Origin: Ectobius pallidus
Taxonomy: Eukaryota > Arthropoda > Insecta > Blattodea > Ectobiidae
Length of the DNA stretch: 64,000 nt
Assembly (NCBI GenBank): GCA_964059195.1
Contig: CAXKWD010000007.1
Coordinates: 149,593,769 to 149,657,768, forward strand
Direction: 5' to 3'
This document shows positions 13,501 through 21,976 of this stretch, piece by piece. A model generated the notes under the pieces. The model was not told the origin of the DNA. It made no database searches and was given only the letters and a program-made list of their open reading frames with translations. The position numbers and the translations under genes are program-made. Every line of letters begins with the position of its first letter. Positions within the stretch are counted from its first letter, which is position 1.

Positions 13501-16500
13501 TGCGACTATGAATACCGGCCTAAATTGTTTGGACTTCTGTGATGACTTGAAATTATTGCTTTTACAGAAGATTTTATCATATTCTGCCATTATAAATCCT
13601 TCAGTATACTTTGTACCCTGGGATTTGGACTTGATTCGTAGAATGTAAAGCGATGCTGTAAACTAATGCACTTGAAATCGTTATCAAATTTCTGTTATGT
13701 ACAGCGAAAACTAATTATTAACCCAATCAACAATTTCAAATATTGTATGTGAAATATTTAAAACAATCTTGCATTGTTATCACTAATTGAATTTTAGTAA
13801 AAATGGTATGATAAAGAAAAACCATTCTGATCTTGGGGACTGGGAGGTCTTAGCCCCCTTAGCCCCCCCCCCCCTTTGAGGCTACGCCACTGACTATAAG
13901 TAGTATACTAATAATTTACTGTCCACAAGAAATAATCTATTATTGTAAAAGCCCACCTGTTAAAGGCACAAAACAGCAGTCTTCCAGCTTGCTTGGCTTG
14001 CTGGTAGCATCTGCTGGAACTCTCGAGGCTTTCTGACACAGGCTTCTCACAAAAGACATCCTTGCCACCTGCCAGAGCTTTTGTCACTATGTCTTCATGA
14101 GTACTGGTGGGAGTCGCCACTATCACAGCCTTTACCCTGAGTGCACAAGAACATATTATACAAGAAATCAGACTACTGTAGATACTTATGTATGGAGCTT
14201 TTGTTTTTAATTTAACTGCTTATGTTCCTTACACTAGTCAATTTTGTTTTCATTGCTCTAGTTCACAGACTATAATAAATTCAAGAATTATGGCTCTCGT
14301 TTCATTCTACGATACTGCACAGTGACATAGCCAGAAAATAATTTCGGGGGGTGTCGAAAGTGCCGAAGGGGTTTGGGGGTCCACCCATAAAAAATGTTTA
14401 AAAATTGAACTAATGAAAATCATATTTTACGCTATTTTATCACTGAAAAACTAGTTAGAAAATTTGTTAACTATATACTCTTAGACATTCCAACTTAAAC
14501 AATAAATCATTACCTAAGTTATAATAGGCCTACTTATTACTATTTATAAGAAAAGTTAAATAATGCATGGAACAGTGGAAATATTAGGCTTACACTTACA
14601 AGTTCAGTATTTAATTATTAAATAACTTGAATAGAATTTTAGGTTTTGATTTCAGCGGGGTCCAGGGGGTCTATGCCACTGATACTGCAGTTTAAATCTT
14701 TATTCAGTTATAAGTCTGAAAACATATTCTTGGTGATATATCTGAGCATTATCTAGTGTGACAATAAACCTACAGGCTTGTTGTAAGACTACACAATTAA
14801 TTTAGACTATGGATTTCTGTCTAACATCTCGAAAAATGGGTGATTATGAAAGAGAAGAGGAAAGATTTCAAAAGTTGCTATTGAAGGTTATGGATTCTAG
14901 TGAAGAGGTGCTATTGGGCATTAAAGAAGATGAATTTGAAGAAGATATTGTCTAAGTTAACGACCATAACTCTAATAGTGAGGAATCGGCTGAAGAAGAT
15001 GACAATTTTCCACAACTACTATCCAATACAGCAGCAGAAGTACCATACCTAACATAAAAATTTCCTTCACAGTCTGATACAGCACCACTTCTTAAAATGG
15101 TGTGCACGTGCTCCACACCAAAATATAAGGAGTAGAGCGCAAAATATTTTGACCCATTTACCAGGCATGCAAAAGAAGCTATGACACCGATCAATTGTTG
15201 GGATTTGTTCTTTCCTACCTGTATGTTGGAGAAATCGTTGATCAATGGATTGATGCACACAGGGAAGCTTTTAGGAGATAAAAAGATTCCAAGAGAACAA
15301 TTATAACAAAAGTAAAGGCCTTTTAGAGACTTTTTTACCTTGTGGGAATACCCTATTGAAATCCTTCCATCAAAATCTGGACAAGCTCTATGCCAAAGAT
15401 GGGACTGGAATTCAATTTCTCCCAGTCTCAGTGCCTCTTAGAAGGCTTAGATTCCTCTTAGCAGCACTTTGTTTTGATGATTTGGTGATTTATTTAAATA
15501 TCTAGCAGTTCTTCACGTTCCTTATTGCATGGAACAAAAGTTTGCATGGGACTAAACATGTAACTTTGAACATGCGGCTAATTGTTAATTAAAATTTTAG
15601 TAGTAGTAGAATATTTTACTTTTTGCCTTTCGGCACTCAAATTTGCAAGTTATTTCAAGAATATAAAGTATCAAAAAAGTATCGAGCTCATCTATAGTAG
15701 TGTTGTTCACATCTTGATATTTCTTAAGTATGAGGTATCGAAAATATTGAGAACCCATCTCTAATGAATTAACAAATTGTTTCTGTGAAAATAGAAAACG
15801 ACGTCAGTAAAATAGTGAGAAAAGAGAACATGAAGAATAAGAAAACTCCAATATTTTAGAAGAGTATTTCATGTCTAAATCAGGGTAAATTTCAAGAATT
15901 ACGTCGACTTTATAAGATACTAGCTTAAAAGGCCCGGCATTGCCCGGATTTTGTATTTACCTTGTATATAAATTAAGTTACAGAGGACTTTCAATTTTCA
16001 AGTTGTTGTATAGGTATGTAGAGTTTTAAACGAAGAACAACCTATCACACTCAAACTATTCCTGCAGAAAACGCTAGATATAGCTTTTCATCGCTCATAG
16101 AGGACTTAGAATTATTTTGCATTCCGTTGCTTCTACACACCATAACTGGTAGGGGATGAAATAAGAAGAAACAGAAGTTCTGGTAACATAACATTTTACT
16201 GTCTTTACGTGATACTTTATTCCACACTCTCATGTTCCCATACTACCGTCTCAGGGCTGAAGAAAGTCATTGTTACCTTCACAGTTTCCTCCCCAAAAAT
16301 CCAGAACATAATAATTTACTGTGCACATAGGACTAAAAGTATTCCATCCTGTTTTGTCTCCTTTTGCATGATTCGGGCTTACAATAAACGTACGTCTTTC
16401 TCAGCTAATACAAAGTCCACCGTGATGAATAACATATCAGTGGATAGGATTTTTACACACTTTTGATATAGCATACTCGGTTATTTAACAACGGGGATGT

Positions 16501-17871
16501 ACTCCAACTTAGGCCTGTGATTGTTGCTGGTGTGCTGGAATTTTTCCCCGCAGTGAACTATTTTACATGCCAGTAAATCTACTACATGGGCCTGTCACAT
16601 TTATGCACACATAAATGCCATCGACCTGGGCTGGGATCGAACCCACAACATAGGAACAGAAAGCCAGCACAATACTAATTGTGCCACCCAGGCTGACTCT
16701 ACTCATCGTAGGCACAAACTTAGGCTAAGACAACTGAAAATGCTCTCCCCTTAATATCTCTTATTCTGAATCGAAATATGATGTGAGGAAATGATATTCG
16801 CTATGCCCTGGGTAGAGAAAGTTATGTGATGCATCACATCCAATATTTATTTACGTGGATATCATTCTCTATTATTAATTTATGGAAATTATTTCTATTG
16901 CTAGCCTCTCCAATTATTTGTCAAACAAAGCCCAGTATCATGCAACTTCCAAAGCCCTAAGTGAACACTGCAAACAATAGTGTTGTTATGAGAGCTCACA
17001 TGCAACGTGGATTGCGTTTGGTGAATTCAGTTTAATATTTTCAGAAATTATGTTAGTTACAAAGGAAGGGGTGATTTGTTTTAATTTTGATGTTGCTTAA
17101 AATTCTTTCATGGTAGAGGTGGATATATGTGCAAAATGTTGTTCAAATTCCTGAAAGCTTGTAGATTTGTATAGGGAACATACATACGTACATACATTCA
17201 TACATACACATATATTTTCAATTTTATAAATTATGGAAAGAGAATCATGGCTTGGGTCGAGCGAAAGGATTTCCACTTAGAGAAGGGATGTGATTATAGA
17301 ACCTGTAATCATTGAACACTTTATCAGCATCCTTGCTGCTGAGGAACTGAGTGTTTTCCAGCTTCCAGTAGCGCTTGATGTCATTCCACTTGTCCCGCAC
17401 ATCATCCACAATGTATACCAGCTCCACACGTGGATTGCGAGCCAAACCGCTCAGGTGAATTGTGCCTGAAATACAGAAATATTATGAAGGTTAAGTCTAT
17501 CTTCACAATAGACTGACTACTTTGGTATTCACATTGATAATGACATAACTTGCTTTCTTTATCAGTCACGTTCCTCAGTACATTAGCATAATTGTAAGGT
17601 AGATGGGAAAGGTAGTTTGAATGTCAGTTCACCCAGTTAACTGAAACTGTTGCAGAATTGTTCACATAAATGACCTATTTTATACATTAAAATAAAAATA
17701 TTATTATGGGTTTGACAGAACTGTAATGAGAAAAGAAAAAAACAAAAAAAGGGAAAAGTATAACAATTTGATGACGTCAGTTTAAAATGAATAGGAGAGT
17801 AATGAAACATTCACTTCCTTTACTTAAATTCATTTTGTCAAAGTCGCCGACACACACACACACACACACAC

Positions 17872-17907
<36 letters not shown>

Positions 17908-18899
17908 GAGAGCCTAGGGTTAATGTTTTAAATACAAATTTCAGAAATGAAATAGTTTCATTCCAGTCTTTAAATGGATTTAAGAATATCTAAGTTTTTA
18001 TTGCTACATTGTAATGTAAATTTATAAAATCATGTGGATTACTCATTTTTTAAATAAATAAATAAATAGATATATTGTTACATTGCAAGTGGGTCAACAA
18101 CCCAGCGGCAGTGTTGCAATTAATACCAGCCATACATATATACATACAATGACACACTATACATACAATTACTCACATTAAATATCACAACAAGCTATCT
18201 GCATACCAACACCCTATCAATATAAGTACTGCATTGAATATTCTGAAGGTTCAATCTAAATCCCATGGCTAGCCAATCTCAGTAGTTTTTCCCTCCCTTT
18301 CTTTTTTGAAAGCGACCATTAGAGTAAATTTACTTATCCTTGATTTATGGATATTCATATTTGTACATCTTTGTAGCTCTTCCCCCCCCCTACCCTGGTT
18401 GGGGGCATAGGGCCTCCAAGTGGAGGTTTCGTTACCTTGATTAATTTGGTTACACTTATTTTCTGAGGGACAGGTGGTAAGCCCATTACCTCACAACCCT
18501 CTTAGGAAACTAAGGTATTATTTGAACGTGAAAGAGCTGAGGAATTTTGTCTAGAGGCTCTAATTTAGTATTGGAGTTCTTTAATGTGTAGTAAATCTAC
18601 AACAGTTTAAAGTCTCTCTTGGAAGACTCCATGCTTAGGATTATTTCTGTCCTGAAGAATGGTTGGCTTTGAACCTATGACACTCGAATCTATAGGTGGG
18701 CATGCTACCTCTGACCACTATGCTGACTGTTTTATAGATAGGCAACCAGAAAATGGAAACAGACTCTGTCAATCTACTGTTGCCAAAAACAAAACTAGAA
18801 CAGATAACAAATGACTAACCTGCTCTTCCAACACCAAACAATGCGAGTGAAACCACTTCTTGCTTCCCTGAAGACTTCAATCCCACATTCTTCAGAAAT
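4440..18899 (-). CDS. Gene B: Gfo/Idh/MocA-family dehydrogenase (seven visible exons)
   Basis: Spliced minus-strand gene, exons 18899-18820, 17465-17303, 14136-13957, 12188-12061, 9914-9691, 7220-7049 and 4573-4440, all with AG acceptors and GT donors. Joined, they give about 360 codons without a stop until TAG at 4440-4442. The product matches NAD(P)-dependent sugar or inositol dehydrogenases: an N-terminal Rossmann motif G-V-G-R-A-G (about residues 20-25), V-F-C-E-K-P (about 109-114), and F-H-D-x3-H-D-I-D (about 187-196). In Bacillus IolG the catalytic Lys, Asp and His lie in these motifs with nearly the same spacing. Expected role: cytosolic oxidation of a polyol or sugar hydroxyl; the substrate cannot be predicted. 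The exon carrying the start codon was not found. The paralogue is gene A, upstream in the same orientation. One deviation is that the usual G-G before I-F-H-D is S-G here. Confidence 0.88.
4850..5515. mobile_element. Non-autonomous hAT element M1
   Basis: 666 bp, starts TAGGGTTTGGATGTTTATGA and ends CATCCGAACCCTA, inverted relative to each other. A perfect 8-bp duplication, ctcattag, flanks it (4842-4849 and 5516-5523). M2 (20578) and M3 (42512) are full-length relatives. The interior is full of 'aatatgac' repeats and is non-coding. It sits in the last intron of gene B. Confidence 0.88.
5524..6654. other. Intron 6 of gene B, no gene; partial hAT L fragment
   Basis: Intronic AT-rich DNA. Positions about 6430-6530 resemble the left part of hAT element L1 (47022), sharing the block that reads gactgtattttttggtaac. 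Nothing else was recognised. Confidence 0.45.
6655..6964. mobile_element. Foldback element a (inverted arms ~110 bp)
   Basis: Two arms of about 110 bp, ending in ataatggtttca and tgaaaccattat, are near-perfect inverted copies around a ~75-bp loop. The arms carry a conserved hairpin, CTGAGGAAG then GCCGC, a 10-nt loop, GCGGC and a CGAAA or CAAAA. This lies in the same gene B intron as exon 6. Its length and TA-rich edges fit a MITE; the family was not identified. Confidence 0.75.
7049..7220 (-). CDS. Gene B exon 6
   Basis: 172 bp, phase 0 in, phase 1 out. It encodes V-F-G-P-R-G-M-L-T-C-A-N-E-R-P through F-P-S-R-Y-K-M-A-Y and the D-H-F-L-D-V-V helix. Gene A exon 6 has the same length and boundaries. 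This is the C-terminal alpha/beta part of the dehydrogenase; the E-x-x-x-F-L-x-V helix is typical of the family. Confidence 0.9.
7528..7798. mobile_element. Foldback element b (inverted arms ~110 bp)
   Basis: Inverted arms run from aataataaaaatatattg to its complement, with a ~50-bp loop. As in foldback a, each arm holds CCTGAGGAAGG followed by a short stem-loop and a CNAAA-like motif. The left arm has an extra AGGCCT (7552-7557) that is absent from the right arm. Confidence 0.7.
7799..8795. other. Intron 5 of gene B, nothing recognised
   Basis: About 1 kb of intronic DNA, including a pyrimidine-rich segment near 8260-8460. No gene or repeat boundary could be supported. Confidence 0.4.
8796..9480. 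mobile_element. Probable hAT-like element carrying a family T fragment
   Basis: Ends CAGTGCCACCAGGGCC and GGGCCTGGGTGCCACTG form imperfect inverted repeats. A truncated family T copy (about 8938-9265), with its TCTG-rich stretch and the gaaactt-like unit, lies inside. No 8-bp target duplication is visible, so the class call is weak. Confidence 0.45.
9691..9914 (-). CDS. Gene B exon 5 (catalytic Asp/His)
   Basis: 224 bp. It encodes G-I-F-H-D-S-A-A-H-D-I-D, the Asp and His of the active site, followed by L-G-E-Y-P-I and P-S-G-T-L-G. By eye 44 of 75 residues match gene A exon 5. The codon spanning the upstream splice gives Ser in place of the first Gly of the usual G-G pair. Confidence 0.9.
10648..11771 (+). 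mobile_element. Family T element, copy 2 (one internal unit)
   Basis: Starts like other T copies (agtaccagaattg, then 'actttatgagattgtg'-like), followed by a TCTG-rich stretch and one copy of the ~150-bp unit containing ttttcatgaaacttggtata. The 3' part ends ctggcactttgttacat, matching the 3' ends of T3, T4, T6 and T7. The first and last ~12 bases are imperfect inverted repeats (consensus agtgccagtatg and catactggcact). Confidence 0.75.
12061..12188 (-). CDS. Gene B exon 4
   Basis: 128 bp, encoding R-F-D-P-A-F, then the G-E-V-G-H-V-H-T-V-K-T-C-S-R-D strand. The R-F-D-P and S-R-D motifs follow the Rossmann domain and match gene A exon 4 exactly in length and phase. The donor is CCA|gtgagt. 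Confidence 0.88.
12634..13520. mobile_element. Harbinger-like MITE R
   Basis: 887-bp element with perfect inverted ends GGCCGGTATTCATAGTCG and its complement, flanked by TAA on both sides (12631-12633 and 13521-13523). The 3-bp TWA duplication and GG start fit PIF/Harbinger. Subterminal regions hold many scattered 'aagtctgactt' and 'ataaag' motifs in both orientations. Non-coding. Confidence 0.8.
13806..13900. mobile_element. hAT terminal fragment
   Basis: A C-rich segment ending in gaggctacgccactg resembles the 3' terminus of J-type hAT elements, which end in atgccactg. Only one end is present. Confidence 0.4.
13957..14136 (-). CDS. Gene B exon 3 (Lys of the EKP motif)
   Basis: 180 bp, encoding V-I-V-A-T-P-T-S-T-H, G-K-D-V-F-C-E-K-P and L-L-F-C-A-F-N. 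The Lys in C-E-K-P is the conserved catalytic residue in inositol dehydrogenases. The donor AACAG|gtggg and acceptor cag|GGT were chosen by comparison with gene A exon 3. Confidence 0.92.
14320..14681. mobile_element. Non-autonomous hAT element J1
   Basis: 362 bp, CAGTGACATAGCCAG to TATGCCACTG, with a perfect 8-bp duplication atactgca (14312-14319 and 14682-14689). J2 (31001-32095) is an inverted copy split by two SINEs. Contains an AGGCCT (14526-14531) that J2 lacks at the aligned site. Confidence 0.88.
14812..15510 (+). pseudogene. piggyBac-type transposase relic
   Basis: Conceptual translation in changing frames gives an acidic N-terminus rich in E and D, then K-W-C-A-R-A-P-H-Q-N-I-R-S-R-A-Q-N-I-L-T-H-L-P-G, and further on R-L-R-F-L-L-A-A-L-C-F-D-D-L. 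The N-I-x-T-H-L-P-G block and the R-F-x-x-L-L-x-x-L-x-F-D-D block are hallmarks of DDE_Tnp_1_7 (piggyBac) transposases. Stops and frameshifts interrupt it, and the C-terminal half is missing. Confidence 0.7.
15511..16506. other. Intron 2 of gene B, nothing recognised
   Basis: Intronic sequence with no recognisable gene or repeat boundary. Short open frames on both strands are not supported. Confidence 0.4.
16507..16705 (-). repeat. tRNA-derived SINE F
   Basis: Read on the minus strand, it begins with a tRNA-like head: a box A-like tggcacaattag and a perfect box B-like gggttcgatccca about 45 nt later. The body continues to a T-rich end near 16507. Confidence 0.6.
17303..17465 (-). CDS. Gene B exon 2
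   Basis: 163 bp. It completes the G-V-G-R-A-G-T-I-H glycine loop of the NAD(P) fold and continues through L-V-Y-I-V-D-D, where the acidic end of the second strand normally contacts the ribose of NAD, and K-D-A-D-K-V-F. The GT donor after GATTACAG aligns with the phase-2 donor of gene A exon 2; reading past it reaches a stop in the intron. Confidence 0.9.
17852..17906. repeat. (CA)n and poly(A) tract
   Basis: About ten CA dinucleotides followed within a few bases by some 30 A residues, in the first visible intron of gene B. Confidence 0.9.
18385..18738 (-). repeat. SINE E, copy 1
   Basis: On the minus strand a degenerate tRNA head (tagtggtcagagg and ataggttcaaagcc, box A- and B-like) precedes a body that is repeated at 34687-34935, here in the opposite orientation. 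The shared body includes a block reading ggcctccaagtgga. Confidence 0.55.
18820..18899 (-). CDS. Gene B first visible exon
   Basis: 80 bp, preceded by tttgcag. It encodes F-L-K-N-V-G-L-K-S-S-G-K-Q-E and the strand V-S-L-A-L-F-G-V-G-R-A-G. It begins with the last base of a split codon, so at least one more 5' exon exists. That exon should end two bases into a codon and would lie between 18900 and 42346; it was not recognised. Confidence 0.85.
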
Positions 18900-19076
18900 C
18901 TGCAAACAACATAATATCAGAGATTGAAAATATAATATGAAATTATTAAAGTTTATTGTAATATTTACCTAAATTATAAAATATGTAAAATATGTAAAGG
19001 AGAGACACAATCTCATAAGGTACCAATCTGGCACTTAATAATTCGGTAGAAAAAAATCTGATGTGAAAGTCACATA

Positions 19077-20091
19077 ACTTCCTCTGCCCAAATAAAAGTT
19101 TGCAGCATTTACGCTAATTATGCTATAAATATCTTATAGCCCCTTCTTTGAATGTTGAGACTAAAAACGCAGGTTATGGGGAAAAAAAACAAGTGACTGC
19201 AAACGTTTATTGAACTTTCTGCTGTTAAGAATAATTTCCGAAATTTATCAAATATTCCCCTCAGACATTTCTTTACTGTAAGCAGGGCCACCAGTACATT
19301 TTTCTCTCTTCACGTGCTTATATAGAATAAAATGCCTTAAATATCCGCGTATTGAGTTGTTCACCAGGCAAGTTGGTAGGTTACAACCACCCTTCAGAGA
19401 ATGTTTTTGAAATGGTATAAGCAATCCATGTACAAAATTTAAAGGAAATTTTTAGAGCCGTTTATGAGAAAATAGCAAAAAACAAAATATTCTTCATGTA
19501 AAGTCCCCTTAAAAATAAGAAAAGGTTGTAGTCAATCTTCACAGCCTCAGAAGGTACCTAACCCAAATACAAAATTTTGTTTTCGTACGATTTACAAGAA
19601 GCCGTATTGCAAAAAGCACGTATTCACAGTGGGTAGCTTATAACTACCATTCAGAGAATTTGTTCGAAAAAATGTTTCAAATAAAAGTTTTTGCTCTTGG
19701 TACAAGCAATCCATGCGCAAAATTTAAAGAAAATCGTTAGAGCCGTTTTCGAGAAAATCGCGAAAAACGAAAATTTCTTCATGTAAAGTCCCCTTAAAAA
19801 TAAGGGAAATTTGTCGCCAATCTTCGAATCACATCTTCAGAAGGTACCTGACCCAAATACGAAATTTTGTTTTCATACGATTCTCCGTTTCGGAGGTAGC
19901 CTGTTCACAAACTTCCACACAGACAGACACACACACAGACAGACACACACACAGACATGTTTCCAAAAATAGTATTTTTGGATTCAGGGGGCCTTGAAAC
20001 GTGTATATATGCTAAAAACTCAACTTCGAATTTTAGGGTCGAAAACAATACTTCCTCTACCTATAGTACCTATGGTACGGGCAGAGGAAGT
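19077..20091. mobile_element. ~1-kb element with 13-bp inverted ends and tandem interior
   Basis: Perfect inverted ends ACTTCCTCTGCCC (19077-19089) and GGGCAGAGGAAGT (20079-20091). The interior holds two ~230-bp diverged direct copies (from about 19383 and 19632) that include agagccgtttt...gagaaaat and cttcatgtaaagtcccctta, then a CAGA/CACA-rich tract near 19915-19957. A 72-codon open frame over the right end is not convincing. The class is unknown, but the design resembles family T. Confidence 0.65.
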
Positions 20092-20375
20092 AAAAATTTA
20101 AGTTACTGTAGAATTAACAGAATATCATACATGAAATTAAAATTTAATACATTTCAGTCAATTAATCATGAATGAAAAATAAAAATGCTTTATTGTTAAA
20201 AATGTAAAGGAAAACATTCTTAAGGTTTTAAGGCAAAACCTTTGTACATGATGGCGAAATGTTTGTAGATATCCAATGTATGAGCAATGTTTTCATAGTG
20301 TCATCTTGTTTAATATGTGCAATATTGAACAAAGATTTGAATTCCATTGTACATTGGAATGGACATACGTATACA

Positions 20376-20569
20376 GTGAAATCTCCTTATAACGATATTT
20401 GTGAGCCCTAGAAGATTGTATTGTTATATGAGGGTTATTGTTATATTGAGGGGTTGTAATTTACCGCACATTAGAAAGACTGCACGCAGAAAACTGTGTA
20501 ATCTACAGGATAATTTATGGTATAAAAAAAAAAGATAATTTTATTACTCAACTTACTGACTTTCGTTGA
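20376..20569 (+). mobile_element. pogo/Tigger-like fragment
   Basis: Starts acagtgaaatctccttataa and continues with gatattgt/attgttatatga motifs. An inverted relative lies at 39925-40030. This terminal style is common in pogo-like DNA transposons. M2 interrupts the sequence downstream. Confidence 0.45.
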
Positions 20570-20577
20570 ATGATAAC

Positions 20578-21265
20578 TAGGGTTTGAATATTTATGACCT
20601 AAAAAAGTGGAAAATATGACTTCAAATATGCCCTTGAAAATGGCTAAATATGACCCAAAAATCCTAAATAAGACCTCATAGAAGAACGTATTTTCTGAAA
20701 ATAAATGTTCCTATTTAAATGTTTAATGACACTAAATTATTACATCACATTAATTCAATCAGATAATTACGTTTTAAAAATTTTAAAGGTGATTTTCAGT
20801 TTTACTTGTAAAGAGCTTCTAATCCATCAATGTTTCCAGATACCACTGCAAATGTGAACCGAAAATATTTTAAAAACTTGTCTATTGGAAGTTGTTAACA
20901 ACAAGGAGAAATAAGTAATTGTGCTGTTCTTGTTATTGTTATTGTTTCTTCACATTTCAGTAACAGTAAAACCAAAATATTCTTGACTCTTTTTCGGAAA
21001 AAAAATTAAAGTCGTCAATTTAATGCACATACTGTAGGCTATAATTCTGCTCTTTTACCGAATTTATAACTGAAACATGACGTTAAATTACAAATATGAC
21101 TGAAATATGAACAAGGCTATGAAAACGACCAAAATAAGACTTTATATGCAAAATAAAAACGGTCCGATTAGGATAACAATTGTGCAATTCATGTTTAATT
21201 TGTGCTTGCGGCGAGAATGGAGATCAGGATTAAAAATATGACATGTCATAAACATCCGAACCCCA
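20578..21265. mobile_element. Non-autonomous hAT element M2
   Basis: 688 bp, TAGGGTTTGAATATTTATGA to CATCCGAACCCCA. Near-perfect 8-bp duplication, atgataac (20570-20577) versus attataac (21266-21273). Full-length relative of M1. Confidence 0.82.
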
Positions 21266-21976
21266 ATTATAACTATAGCTCATTTACACCGGCACACTAA
21301 AAATTACTATTCAGAGTGGTATAAGTTCATGGAACCCTTTAAATCTAGCAATATATAAGAAATTTCAAACTCGTAGAGGGGTAAAAAAACAAGCAATTCA
21401 TCACTTAGCTAAGGCAAACTAAAGCGGTTGCTTCTTATGGTGTTTCAATTGCACACCAGTAACAAGTTGAAATAACCTCATTCAAAATATGTTTTTGCAT
21501 ACATAAGGGTTGATTTTAGCTTCAGTGATCCTATTTTCTACTCCTCATGAAGCTTTCTATTCTGGAATTTCTAAGAAATGTAACAGATATCAGACACCCA
21601 GAAAGAAATATTGGTGGCTGGGCAGGATACTGATTTGATACCAGCTACCATCCACAGGGCTAAGCTACTGGTTTGCAGTAACAATTCAACCTCCAAATAT
21701 CGTTATAAATGGGCATTTTTAAAATAGCTTCATCGTTGTAGTGAGTTACGTTATTGAGATAGGAAATTCGCCGGGCCTACAGCCTGAGGTAGATTTCCAA
21801 GTGCTAAATCTCGCCTTATATGAGAGCTATCGAAAACCCAGTTATTGATTTGTAGAGTACTCTTCAAGAGCTTTTCAACGATACCCCATAAGACGTGGTT
21901 TAAAAAATTTCGAATTTCCATCCCCCACCAACCACCCCCACTCGTACCTCCAAAACCCTCGAATCGTTGGTGTCAC

